From assembly GCA_021413965.1 (NCBI GenBank), contig JAIOPI010000021.1, positions 1 to 64,000 of the forward strand: 64,000 nt of DNA, read 5' to 3'. The stretch is from Lentisphaerota bacterium. GTDB lineage: Bacteria > Verrucomicrobiota > Kiritimatiellia > UBA8416 > JAIOPI01. Numbering within the stretch: the first letter of the stretch is position 1; each line of letters starts with the position of its first letter. Position numbers and translations under genes: made by a program. A model generated the notes under the pieces. The model was not told where the DNA came from. It made no database searches and worked only from the letters and a program-made list of their open reading frames with translations. This document shows, piece by piece, positions 55,642 through 64,000 of this stretch.

Positions 55642-56868
55642 CTATTTTTCCACCGTGCCGCGGAGATAGATTTCGAGCCGTTCGTTTTCGGCATTGCCTT
55701 TCGGGGGGGCGCTGGGACCCTTGGGGCGGGTGGCGCCGTAGCCCACGGGGGTGAGACGGCTGGACTGAATCTTCCAGTCGTTGACCAGCGCATCGCGCAC
55801 CGCTTCGGCGCGGCGCTCGGTCAGGCGCTTGGCGGCCTTGGCGTCGGGGACGGCCAGTGGATCGACGTGCCCCTCGATGCGGGCCGTCCCGTCGGGATGG
55901 TCCTTCAGGAGCTTGCCGATCACGCCGATCTCGGAGAAGTACTCGGACTTGATCGTTGCGTCCCCCTCATCGAACGGGATGCGCAGTTCGAAGACCTGCA
56001 GATCGTCGCCACGGGCCTTGGGATCGGTCGCGTCCTCGATCACTTCGTGCCCGTCGTAAACACCGCCGCCGTCGGTATCGCGCTTCAAGGGGTCGGTGCC
56101 GTACCGGTTGACTTCGTCTTCGTCGCTGAGCGCGTCCCAGTCTGAGTCGACGGGCACGGTGGGCGCGGGCTTGGCGACTTCCGCGGGTTTCCCGGCAACG
56201 GCGGCGACGGGCGCGACAACCGGCGCCGCGACCGGAGCGGACACTGGCGCGAGGGCGGGGGCGGCGCGCGATTCGCCGGGCGTCCAGCACAGGCCCAGCG
56301 TGAAGGTGGCATTGGCTTCGGTGTCCGCGCCGATGAACAGGCCGCGGACGTCGGCGCGCAGGGCCCACGCGTCGGTCAGGTTGTAGAGGCAGCCGGCGCC
56401 GCCCAGGATCACTGGCTGAAGATCGTCCGAGAAGCCGTCGGCGTACCACATGGCGCCGCCGCCGATGGCGAGAAAGGGATCGAACCGGCCGTGGGGTTTG
56501 AGGAAGAGCAGGGCTTCGAGCGTGGCGCGCGCGGACCAGGTGTCGTCGACGCCGGGGCCGGCGGCTTCCTGCAGGCGTGACACGCGCTCGCCCGTGCTCC
56601 ATTCGTGGCGGAACTGTTCGTCCATGTCCGGCGCGAGCGCGAACGTGCCTTCCACTGCCCAACGCTCGCCGCAGGTGTGGGCGATGCGGACTTCGGCCAG
56701 GCCGGCGTCGTCGACCGGTTCGTCGCCTTCGACATCCAGCCAGCCGGCGGAGAGGGAGACGCTCCAGGGCGACGCGGTGGATTGCTCGGCGCGGCCGGAG
56801 ACGGGGCTGCAGAGGGTTGCCGCGCTCACACCCAGACACAACAGCTGCGTGACTCGTGCCATACGCAT
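55642..56868 (-). CDS. OmpA/Pal-type outer-membrane protein
   Basis: Outer-membrane protein expected to hold the peptidoglycan. Signal peptide MRMARVTQLLCLGVSAATLCSPVSGRA. Residues 30-195 are beta-rich (WSVSLSAGWLDVEG... GGGAMWYADG... ATFTLGLCW), consistent with an eight-strand barrel. An Ala/Pro/Val spacer follows, then a thrombospondin-3-like Asp segment (DSDWDALSDEDEVNRYGTDP) and a C-terminal OmpA domain (IEGHVDPLAV, LTERRAEAVRDAL, NAENERLEIYL). AGGAGG five bases before ATG sets the start. The NRR residue pair is replaced by NER in the last motif. It diverges from the TPR-ExbBD operon and may be its outer-membrane partner (inference). Confidence 0.87.
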   Translation of the reverse strand: MRMARVTQLLCLGVSAATLCSPVSGRAEQSTASPWSVSLSAGWLDVEGDEPVDDAGLAEVRIAHTCGERWAVEGTFALAPDMDEQFRHEWSTGERVSRLQEAAGPGVDDTWSARATLEALLFLKPHGRFDPFLAIGGGAMWYADGFSDDLQPVILGGAGCLYNLTDAWALRADVRGLFIGADTEANATFTLGLCWTPGESRAAPALAPVSAPVAAPVVAPVAAVAGKPAEVAKPAPTVPVDSDWDALSDEDEVNRYGTDPLKRDTDGGGVYDGHEVIEDATDPKARGDDLQVFELRIPFDEGDATIKSEYFSEIGVIGKLLKDHPDGTARIEGHVDPLAVPDAKAAKRLTERRAEAVRDALVNDWKIQSSRLTPVGYGATRPKGPSAPPKGNAENERLEIYLRGTVEK

Positions 56869-56883
56869 AAGGCCTCCTGGTTC

Positions 56884-56914
56884 CGGTCGCGCTTCAGCGG
56901 AAGGATCGCGACCG
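56884..56914. promoter_or_regulatory. inverted repeat in the OmpA leader
   Basis: CGGTCGCG and CGCGACCG (8 bp, perfect, 15-base loop) lie 16-46 bases before the OmpA start, next to an A/T run (AAAAATAAAA) on the plus-strand right side. It could be a leader hairpin or operator. Confidence 0.35.
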
Positions 56915-57122
56915 AAAAATAAAAGAATCGGCTCGTTCGTCGCGAAGCAATCTAGCACGTGTGACCAAGGGGGCAAGGCAAACCCCGGAAGTGGAGGCGG
57001 CGGCGCTATCGATCCTTGTTCCGGCTGGTGGGCGGGGATAGTATGGGCGCGACTGTTTCCGCGCGCGCCTTCAGGCGGATGATCCAGCGCGGCAGACAGC
57101 CCACAGAGGAGGATGGCAGGGC

Positions 57123-60100
57123 ATGAAACGCATGACGCTTCGCATGGTCGCCGGGCTCGTCGCGTTGGGGTTGATGGCGGCGGGCGCCACGCTGGCGCAG
57201 ACGCCCGCGCACGACAAATCCATCGACGATTACAATTTTGCGGCCTGGCTCTACAACCAGGGCAAGTATCCGCTCGCGGCGGACGCCTACGGCACATTCC
57301 TGCAGACCTACCCGAATCACGAGAAGGCCACTGAAGCCCGATTCGGCCAGGCGCAGGCCCTTTTTTACCAGGACCAGTTCAAGGAGGCGGCCGAGGCCTA
57401 CGAGGCCCTGCGGGCCGCCACGCCGGAGTTTCCACAGATGGCCGAGGTGCTCTTTCAGCTGGCGCAGTGCCGCGTGGCGCTGAACCAGTTCGCCGAGGCC
57501 GAGAAGCGGTTTGGCGACGTGCGCCAGCGCTTTGGGACGCACTACCTGGCGGACTGGGCGGCGGCCCGGCAGGCAGCCTGCCAGATCAGCCTCGAGCAGT
57601 TCAAGCCGGCGGAGGACCTGCTCAACACCTTCCTGGGCACGTACACGTCCGGGGACAAGAAGCCCGAGACCGTTCCCGCGACGCAGGCGCTGTTCAAGAA
57701 GCTCGACGAGGCGGGGATCAAGGCGCAGGACGCGTTCCTGAGCCTGGTGGAGCGCAGCGCGTTCTACCTGGGCATCGCGCAGTTTGACCAGGAGCGCTAC
57801 GCCGAGGCGCGGCAGAGCCTGGAGCGCTTTCTGCGCCTGTATCCGCAGAGCGCGCTGCGTGAGGAAGCCCAGTTCCGGCTGGCGCAGGCACGCTACCAGG
57901 AGAAGGCCTACGCCGAAGCGGCCGCGGCGTACGGGGAAGTGGCGGCCGGCACCAACACGTTCGCGGAGGGGGCGGCGTTCGAGCTCGGCCTGGCACAGTA
58001 CAAGGCGGGGCAGGTGCGCGAGGCGTCGGCGTCGTTTGCCGACATGGCGAAGCGCTTTCCCGCGAGCGACAAGGCCGGCCAGGCCGCGCTGTACGCGGGG
58101 ATGTTCCTGTTCGAGGCCGGGGATTTTGCAGCGGCCGAGGCGGGGCTCAAGCCTCTCGTCGAGGGCAACGCGGCGGGCACCGAGGAGGCGGGGTACTGGC
58201 TGGGCATGAGCATGCTGAAGCAGAACCGCGCGGCGGAGGCGGAAGCGGCGTTCACGGTCTTGCTGGAGAAGCATGCGGGGTCGAGCCGCGCGGGCGATGC
58301 GCGCCTGGGGCGGGGGGACGCGCGGCTGGCACAGGACAAGCGCGCGGAGGCGGCGCAGGACTTCCGCCAGTACGCGCGCGAGCAGGCATCGGCGGAGCAG
58401 GCGCCGCGCGCGCAGTATGCGGCGTGCGTCGCGCTGCACCGGGCCGACCGGTACGAGGATGCCGACGCGGCGTGCGCGGAGTTTCTGACGGCCTTTGCCA
58501 CGAACGCCCTCGCGCCGCAGGTCGTGTTCCTGAGCGGCGAGAACCGGTTTCTGAAGGGCGCGTACGAGGCGGCCGCCCAGCGCTACCGGGAGTTGCTGGA
58601 GCGAAAGGACGCGTCCAAGGAGGACGTGGCCCGCGCCCATTTCCGGCTGGCGTGGGTGGCGCGGCATGGGGGCAAGTTTGATGAGGCGCTGAAGGAACTG
58701 GCGGTGATGCGGGCGCCGGACGCGGGCGAGGCCATTGCGGGAGAGTCCTTGTACGTGAAAGGGGTGTGCCTGGCCGAGACCGGCAAGCCGGACGAGGCGG
58801 CCGCCGCGCTGGAGGCCTACGGCAAATCGCCGGGTGAACACCGCTACGGTGACGATGCCCTGCTGCGCCTCGCGACGGCCTACGCGCAACGCAACAAGAA
58901 GGCGCAGGCGGCGGATGCGTACGAGCGGTTTCTGAAGGCATACCCCCAGAGCGAACTGGCGGCGCAGGCGCGCTACCAACTGGCGGAGACCTGCTACGAG
59001 ATGAAGCAATATGACCGGGCGGCGACGCACTACGAGGCCGTGCTGGCGGCGCAGCCCAAGGGCCCGCTCGCGCCCTTCGCGGCATTCGGACTTGGCCTGT
59101 GCCGCGCCGACCAGAACCAGTGGCAGAAGGCGGCGGAGCGCTTCGAGGGCGTCGTGCGCGATTTCCCGGCCTCCGAACTGGCGCCGCAGGCGCGGTACCG
59201 CCAGGCGCGGTGCCTGATGAGCCTGAAGCGCTGGCCCGACGCGACCGAGGTGCTGCGGGCCTTGATCAAGGACGCCGCGAAACAGGACGCGGGGCGCGCG
59301 GCGGCCGTGTCGCTGGGCTACTGTCTGCAGGAGCAGAAGCAGTGGGCGGACGCGGGGGCGGCCTTCCGCGACGCGGTTGAACGTTACCCGGGGACGAACG
59401 ACCTGCCGCGCCTGTATTACGAGCAGGCCTGGTCCTGGCAGGAGGCCGGCAAGGCGCCGGAGGCCCTGCAGGCCTTCCGCGCGCTGGCGGACAAGTTCCC
59501 CGCGGACCCGCTGGCGTCCGACGCCTGCTTCCACCTGGCCGAGGCGAGCTACACCGAGGCCACCGCGGCGGATGTGCCGGCGGACAAGCGCACGGCGCGG
59601 CTGGACGAGGCGCGGGCGCTCTACGACAAGGTCCTCGCCGCGGGCAAGGACACGCGCCTCGCGGACAAGGCGCACTACCGCATCGGGTGGTGCTGGTGGC
59701 TGGCGGAGAAATACCCGGAAGCCGCGGCGTCCTTCGATCGCGTGAAGGATCAGTTTCCGAATAGCGACCTACTGCCGGACGCGCTGTTCCAGGCCGGGCA
59801 GTCCTATGCCAAGGCCGGCCAGGCGGCGGTGGCCGTGGAGCGCTACCGGGCGCTGCTCGACAACGCCAAGTTTGCCAAGTTCCAATACCGGCCGGATGCG
59901 GCCGTCGGGTTGGGCGACTGCCTGATCGTGCTGGGCAAGCCCGCCGAGGCGGTCAAGACGCTCGAGGCGATGACGCGCGACTACGGCGACCATGCGACGG
60001 CGCCGGAGGCGTTTTTCCTGCTGGGCAAGGCGCAGTTTGACCTGCAGCAGCACGCGGAGGCGCTGAAGAGTTTCGACCAGGTGACGGCGCTGACGCGCGG

Positions 60101-60371
60101 CGAGGTGGCGGCTCGGGCCCAGTTCTACATCGGCCAGGTGCACCAGGCGCAGGACGAGTTCAAGCAGGCGCTGGTGGCCTATCTGCGCGTGTTTGCGATC
60201 TACGGGGCGTACGACGAATGGGTGGCCGCAGCCACCTTTGAAAGCGGGAAATGCCAGGAGGGACTGGGCGCCAAGGACGACGCCCGCAAGGCCTACCGCG
60301 AGGTCGTGGACAAACACCGGGACACCTCTTGGGCCAAGCTGGCCGCGGCGCGGCTGGCCGAATTGAAGTAA
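57123..60371 (+). CDS. giant tetratricopeptide repeat protein, periplasmic
   Basis: A 1,082-residue solenoid. After the signal peptide (MRMVAGLVALGLMAAGATLAQ) the whole chain is TPR-like helical pairs, e.g. AAWLYNQGKYPLAADAYGTF, YEALRAATPEFPQMAE, AAAYGEVAAGTNTFAEGAAF, and repeated YxxAxxAYxxFLxxYPxS units to the last residues. No catalytic domain. Such YbgF/BamD-type repeats sit next to Tol or Exb genes in many genomes as protein scaffolds. First gene of the operon with ExbB, ExbD and the A/P-rich protein (gaps 27 and 16 bases, then an overlap). A weak GAGGATGG site precedes the ATG. Codon use is similar to the rest of the operon. Confidence 0.93.
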   Translation: MKRMTLRMVAGLVALGLMAAGATLAQTPAHDKSIDDYNFAAWLYNQGKYPLAADAYGTFLQTYPNHEKATEARFGQAQALFYQDQFKEAAEAYEALRAATPEFPQMAEVLFQLAQCRVALNQFAEAEKRFGDVRQRFGTHYLADWAAARQAACQISLEQFKPAEDLLNTFLGTYTSGDKKPETVPATQALFKKLDEAGIKAQDAFLSLVERSAFYLGIAQFDQERYAEARQSLERFLRLYPQSALREEAQFRLAQARYQEKAYAEAAAAYGEVAAGTNTFAEGAAFELGLAQYKAGQVREASASFADMAKRFPASDKAGQAALYAGMFLFEAGDFAAAEAGLKPLVEGNAAGTEEAGYWLGMSMLKQNRAAEAEAAFTVLLEKHAGSSRAGDARLGRGDARLAQDKRAEAAQDFRQYAREQASAEQAPRAQYAACVALHRADRYEDADAACAEFLTAFATNALAPQVVFLSGENRFLKGAYEAAAQRYRELLERKDASKEDVARAHFRLAWVARHGGKFDEALKELAVMRAPDAGEAIAGESLYVKGVCLAETGKPDEAAAALEAYGKSPGEHRYGDDALLRLATAYAQRNKKAQAADAYERFLKAYPQSELAAQARYQLAETCYEMKQYDRAATHYEAVLAAQPKGPLAPFAAFGLGLCRADQNQWQKAAERFEGVVRDFPASELAPQARYRQARCLMSLKRWPDATEVLRALIKDAAKQDAGRAAAVSLGYCLQEQKQWADAGAAFRDAVERYPGTNDLPRLYYEQAWSWQEAGKAPEALQAFRALADKFPADPLASDACFHLAEASYTEATAADVPADKRTARLDEARALYDKVLAAGKDTRLADKAHYRIGWCWWLAEKYPEAAASFDRVKDQFPNSDLLPDALFQAGQSYAKAGQAAVAVERYRALLDNAKFAKFQYRPDAAVGLGDCLIVLGKPAEAVKTLEAMTRDYGDHATAPEAFFLLGKAQFDLQQHAEALKSFDQVTALTRGEVAARAQFYIGQVHQAQDEFKQALVAYLRVFAIYGAYDEWVAAATFESGKCQEGLGAKDDARKAYREVVDKHRDTSWAKLAAARLAELK

Positions 60372-60398
60372 GGGCGCGCGAACAGGAAGGCGGCAACG

Positions 60399-61178
60399 AT
60401 GCGGATGCGATGGATCGCGGTGGCGGGCGTGATGCTGACGGTGGGATTCGGCAGCCTGGCGATGGCGCAGGCGGACGCGCCGGCCGCGGCGCCGGATGAG
60501 GCGGCGGTGACGCCGGAGGCGGCCCCGGCCCCGGGCGGGACGGACAAGCTGACGCTGCTGCAGTTGCTGATGAAGGGCGGGCCGCTGATGTACCCGCTGG
60601 GCCTGTGCAGCATCGTCATGGTGGCATTCGTCATCGAGCGCGCGCTTGGCCTGCGCCGGTTCAAGGTGCTGCCGGATGACACGCTGTCACGGGTCAACCA
60701 GGCCATGCGCAGCGTGCCGACGATGCTGGATGCGGAGGCCCTGCTGCGCGACATGGAGCCGCGGCGGGATCCGCTGGCGCGCGTGGTGCTGGCGGGGCTG
60801 CGGCGCGCCAATCGCACGCTGCCGGAAATCGAAAAGGCCATCGAGGATGCCGGCGCGCGCGAGGCGTCCACCCTGCGCCGGAACTGCCGCGTGCTGTCGA
60901 TGATCGCGAGCGTGGCCCCGCTGCTCGGGCTGCTGGGAACGGTGACGGGCATGATGCGGTCGTTCATGACGGTGGCGGCCAAGGCGGAGGCGTTGGGCCG
61001 CACGGAATTGCTGGCTGCCGGCATTTACGAAGCGCTGGTGACCACGGCGGTGGGCCTGGCGATCGCCATCCCGGCGCTCGTCTTCTACTACCTGTACGTG
61101 GAGAAAGTGGAGTCGTTCGTCTCCGAGATCGACTCCATCGCCGAGGAACTGGTGGTCCGGATTCCGGCGCGGCACTGA
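60399..61178 (+). CDS. ExbB/TolQ/MotA-family proton channel subunit
   Basis: Inner-membrane proton channel subunit powering outer-membrane processes. Signal-like N-terminus (IAVAGVMLTVGFGSLAMAQA), then an Ala/Pro segment, and three membrane helices: LMYPLGLCSIVMVAFVIERAL, MIASVAPLLGLLGTVTGMM and AGIYEALVTTAVGLAIAIPAL. The conserved core (GLLGTVTGM, TTAVGLAIAIPA) is intact. An N-terminal signal plus extra periplasmic domain is typical of ExbB with a TPR operon. AGGAAGG precedes the ATG. Next gene is ExbD, 16 bases away. Confidence 0.93.
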   Translation: MRMRWIAVAGVMLTVGFGSLAMAQADAPAAAPDEAAVTPEAAPAPGGTDKLTLLQLLMKGGPLMYPLGLCSIVMVAFVIERALGLRRFKVLPDDTLSRVNQAMRSVPTMLDAEALLRDMEPRRDPLARVVLAGLRRANRTLPEIEKAIEDAGAREASTLRRNCRVLSMIASVAPLLGLLGTVTGMMRSFMTVAAKAEALGRTELLAAGIYEALVTTAVGLAIAIPALVFYYLYVEKVESFVSEIDSIAEELVVRIPARH

Positions 61179-61194
61179 CCTTCTGGAGATTCGC

Positions 61195-61611
61195 ATGCGT
61201 ATCAAGCGGCCGCCGGTGGATGGGGAGGTCGGCATCAACATGACGCCGATCATCGACATGGTGTTCCTGCTGCTGATCTTTTTCCTGGTGGCCACGAAAT
61301 TCGCGGACATCGAGCGGGACGTGCGCGTCAAGCCGCCGTCGAGCCGGCACGCGCGGCCGATCACCGCGCTGCCCCAGGAGATGATCGTCAACATTTCGCC
61401 TGACGGGCGGCTGTTTGTGGCGGGGCAGGAGCAGACGCTGTCGGCGCTGGACACCCTGCTCGGGCAGGCGGTGGTGCAGAACCCGCACCAGGCGGTGGTG
61501 GTGCGCGGCGACCGGGGCACGGTCCTGCAGTACGCGGTCAACGTGCTCGATTTGTGCGAGAAGCGCGGGATCGAGCGGACCTTCCTGACGACCAGCAAGA
61601 CCGCACCGTGA
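61195..61611 (+). CDS. ExbD/TolR-family protein
   Basis: Periplasmic partner of the ExbB channel, single N-terminal helix. The conserved membrane Asp is in MTPIIDMVFLLLIFFLVATK, residues 16-35. The periplasmic half (IVNISPDGRLFVAGQE...VVVRGDRGTVLQYAVNVLDLC) has the typical ExbD fold. At 138 residues the length is normal. GGAGA precedes the ATG. Its TGA overlaps the GTG of the next gene by four bases (61608-61611), so they are translationally coupled. Confidence 0.95.
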   Translation: MRIKRPPVDGEVGINMTPIIDMVFLLLIFFLVATKFADIERDVRVKPPSSRHARPITALPQEMIVNISPDGRLFVAGQEQTLSALDTLLGQAVVQNPHQAVVVRGDRGTVLQYAVNVLDLCEKRGIERTFLTTSKTAP

Positions 61612-64000
61612 ATTCTGACACTCAACGACTGTCGCGGTGGCTGGTGTTCACGCTCTGGCTCATGCTGGTGGCCAGCGTGGTGCTGCCGCTGTGCCTGCCC
61701 GCGGTGGGCGAGGCGTACACGCGGGCGGTATGGCGGCTGACCGGTGGCGCCCCGGCGGGGCTGGTCGGCGGGCTGGCGCTGCTGGGCGTGCTCACGCTTG
61801 TGCTTCACCTTCAAAGCCGCCGCTGGCGGCCGGTGACATCCTGCGTCCTGTTCAGCCTGGCCCTGCATGCGCTGCTGATCCTGTGTTTTCAGTTCATGCA
61901 CTTCCAGGTGGTCACGCCGCCGGAACCGCCTCCGAAATCGGGAGCCGAAGTTGTTTACGGGCTGCCGTCGCTGCTGGAGAGCACGGCGAGCGAGCAGGTG
62001 CGCGACGATGTGCTGGCGCTGCGCCGTCCCGACACGCGGGCGCTGGTGGGGCGGCAGGCGTCGCGTCCGCTGCCGGTTCCCAAGGCCGACGTGAGGCGGC
62101 TGCCGGTGGCGGAACCGGACATGCCGACGCCGTCCCGCGCGATCGTGCCGGCGCCGGCGGCATCGACGCCCGCGACGCGGATCGAGGAGTCGCTGGTCGC
62201 CGCGCGAGCGGTTGAGGCGCCCGATGTGTCCAAGCCGCTGGTCGCCCCCGCGCGGCCGGTTGAGCAGGCGGCGCCGGTGGATGCGCCCGCGCCGGCCGCA
62301 CGGGCAGAGGTGTCGGTTGCGAAGCAAGCCGTGGTCCGGGCGGAGCCGCGGGTGGATGCGCCGGCGGCAAGACCGGCCGCGGCATCGCCGGCGGCGCCTG
62401 CGCCGCTGCGCGAGGCGGTGCGCGAGGCAAAGGCCGGCGCCGCGGCCCCGCGCCCCGAGGTGGCGAACCCGGCTCCGGCGGCGGCGGTGCGCGTGCAACC
62501 GGAGAGGCTGGCCGCCGCAGAGCAGGCACAAATGGAGTCGCCCGCGATGGCCGCCGCTCCGGCGGCGCCAGGCGCGGCCGCGTTAACCTTGGAGCGCGTA
62601 ACCGTGCCGACGGTTGACGCGACAGGCCGCAAGCCGCCTGCGGCAAGCTTGACGCGGACGGTGGTGGCGGAGGCGCGCACGAGCCTGGCGGCCGCCGCGG
62701 CACCCGTCGGCCAGTCCCCGTCGGCGGACGTTGTCGAGACGGCGGTCGCGCCTGGCGCGCGCGGTACGGCGGCGGCGGAGCGTGCCGGCCAGCCTGTGCG
62801 CCTGGCTGGCCAAGCCACATCGGTCGAGGCTCCGGTTGCTGAGACGGGCGGGCGATCGGCACCGGGCCCGGCGACGCTGGCGGCGGGACGACGCGCAGGA
62901 ACGGCAACCGAACCCGGCGATGTCGATGCCCGCCCGGCCGCGCCTCTGCAGGCCGCGGGCGGTGCCGTGGAGGCCAGCAGCCTGGCGGACGACACGGCGG
63001 CGGTGCCGCCAGTTGGGTCGGCGGCCATGGGGCTGGGGGGGGCGACTGTGACATCCGCGCGGAGCGTACCGGCGGCCGATGCGGGCCGGGTTGGGCTGGT
63101 GCGCCAGGTGGCCGAGCTTCCGGTGAGTGACGTGTCCGCCAGCGGGGCCCGCGCCGACAGCCGCGGGGCGCGCGCGCGGTCCGTCGACATCACCCGCGAT
63201 GAGATTTCGGCGATGGTGAACGACGTCCCACGCCCGGCGGCGGGGCCGCATCTGAACGAATCGGCAGAGGCGCGCGCCGCCCAGACCCTGGTGGATGCGG
63301 AGCGGCTCTCGGAGGCGTCGGGGATGGCGGCGAGTGCGCTGGCGGTGGCGGGGGATTTGCAGGCGACCCCAACCCCGGTACGGCAGGCGGTGGACGGGAT
63401 GGCCGGCCGCGCTCGTGCGGCCACGGTATCAACGCCGGAGCGGGGATCGGCGGCGCCGGGGGCTTCTGCCGCACTGGCGACGGCCGCGCTGAATCCGGGG
63501 CGGGTGAAGGCCGGCTTGTCCGCAGGTGAAGGCGCGGCCCGGCCCTCGGCGCCCGTGCAGCACACGACGGGTGCGGAGCCCGGGCGCGGTGCGCGCACCT
63601 TGGCGGGTGAGGCACCCACGGTTCCGGCGCCTGGCGTGTCGGTGCCGGCAGTGGCGGATGTGCGCGTGACCGGTGGTGCGAGCGGGACCCGGGATGCGGC
63701 AGCGGAGGCGGTTGTGACGCGCAGCGCGGCGACGGCGGATTGGACGGATGCGGCGGCGGGAGCAGCGCCCGGTGAGGAGGCGCGAAGCGGGCGTGCGGCG
63801 GGGCGGGCCGGGGCGCGGGTTGAGCGCGCGGCGACGGGGATGGCGGAGCCGGGCAGCGACGGGGAGGCGGTGGCGCGGCCGGCGCTGGCATCCGGGGTTA
63901 TGCGCACGGCGGGTGGCGGTGCACAGACGCTGGTCCAGGAAGCGGTCCCGACGGCCCGGATGGGCGCGGTGGAGGTGGCGGGCCTGCCGACCGGGACGAT
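61608..64000 (+). CDS. very long Ala/Pro/Val-rich membrane protein, 3' truncated by the window
   Basis: Starts GTG inside the stop of exbD (GTGA). Open to the window end: at least 797 codons with no stop. Three membrane helices: about residues 13-33 (WLVFTLWLMLVASVVLPLCL), 47-65 (AGLVGGLALLGVLTLVLHL) and 74-93 (SCVLFSLALHALLILCFQF). The rest, from residue 103 (VTPPEPPPK), is low-complexity, Ala/Pro/Val/Arg/Glu-rich and mostly without Cys, Phe or Trp, so probably extended across the periplasm. Position and build recall TolA or TonB (membrane anchor plus long Ala/Pro rod), but those have one helix and are much shorter. The C-terminal domain lies outside the window. Confidence 0.8.
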   Translation, partial: MNSDTQRLSRWLVFTLWLMLVASVVLPLCLPAVGEAYTRAVWRLTGGAPAGLVGGLALLGVLTLVLHLQSRRWRPVTSCVLFSLALHALLILCFQFMHFQVVTPPEPPPKSGAEVVYGLPSLLESTASEQVRDDVLALRRPDTRALVGRQASRPLPVPKADVRRLPVAEPDMPTPSRAIVPAPAASTPATRIEESLVAARAVEAPDVSKPLVAPARPVEQAAPVDAPAPAARAEVSVAKQAVVRAEPRVDAPAARPAAASPAAPAPLREAVREAKAGAAAPRPEVANPAPAAAVRVQPERLAAAEQAQMESPAMAAAPAAPGAAALTLERVTVPTVDATGRKPPAASLTRTVVAEARTSLAAAAAPVGQSPSADVVETAVAPGARGTAAAERAGQPVRLAGQATSVEAPVAETGGRSAPGPATLAAGRRAGTATEPGDVDARPAAPLQAAGGAVEASSLADDTAAVPPVGSAAMGLGGATVTSARSVPAADAGRVGLVRQVAELPVSDVSASGARADSRGARARSVDITRDEISAMVNDVPRPAAGPHLNESAEARAAQTLVDAERLSEASGMAASALAVAGDLQATPTPVRQAVDGMAGRARAATVSTPERGSAAPGASAALATAALNPGRVKAGLSAGEGAARPSAPVQHTTGAEPGRGARTLAGEAPTVPAPGVSVPAVADVRVTGGASGTRDAAAEAVVTRSAATADWTDAAAGAAPGEEARSGRAAGRAGARVERAATGMAEPGSDGEAVARPALASGVMRTAGGGAQTLVQEAVPTARMGAVEVAGLPTGT

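Noticed and set aside
61955..63907. 650-codon minus-strand frame opposite the A/P-rich protein
   Set aside because: Low-complexity antisense reading; the plus-strand frame is continuous, coupled to exbD and has membrane helices.

Overview
This is high-GC bacterial chromosome around a probable replication origin, densely packed with genes. The content fits the PVC superphylum, most likely Kiritimatiellota or Verrucomicrobiota: a giant autotransporter-associated beta-strand (AAB) repeat protein, secreted proteins with thrombospondin-3-like DxDxDG calcium loops followed by an EYIAG(T/S)DPTN block, a periplasmic sulfatase, an MgtE transporter, a DUF4256 protein, and a MurA with Asp in place of the catalytic Cys as in chlamydiae. 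The phylum is inferred from gene content only. No integrase, insertion sequence, CRISPR array or rRNA was seen.

Layout. 1-16.3 kb: a 3,731-codon AAB-repeat surface protein, cut off at its 5' end beside a short repeat, converging on a secreted subtilase; the two share a C-terminal module and are separated by a hairpin element. 16.4-20.8 kb: apt, ppdK (with a lysine-rich tail) and a family-3 solute-binding lipoprotein. 21-28.2 kb: a secreted Ig/InlB-like/PKD protein, mgtE, an unknown lipoprotein and a sulfatase. 28.4-34.4 kb: DUF4256; a coupled pair of an SFR2-like GH1 enzyme and a UgtP/MGD-type glycolipid glycosyltransferase; ilvD; an orphan MetH-activation-domain protein. 34.8-38.2 kb: tRNA-Gln, dnaN and dnaA, with DnaA boxes between and upstream of the two genes (oriC candidate). 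38.2-46.5 kb: M24 peptidase, Spy-like protein, murA, tkt, CPA2 antiporter, a small lipoprotein, TerC. 46.8-55.4 kb: a SdiA-regulated-like propeller protein, a polysaccharide pyruvyl transferase, and a CDF transporter plus heterodimeric ABC exporter operon. 55.6-64 kb: an OmpA/Pal-like protein divergent from an operon of a giant TPR protein, ExbB/TolQ, ExbD/TolR and a very long Ala/Pro/Val-rich membrane protein that runs off the window.

The most interesting systems are: (i) the last operon, which looks like a Tol-Pal/TonB-type energy-coupled envelope machine with a giant TPR subunit and a non-canonical TolA/TonB-like partner; (ii) the GH1-GT28 pair, a candidate glycolipid synthesis and remodelling module; (iii) the ABC exporter pair with one degenerate ATP site; and (iv) the truncated, internally duplicated AAB giant with its repeat element. 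Several intergenic regions carry unrelated large palindromes that look like dispersed repeats.
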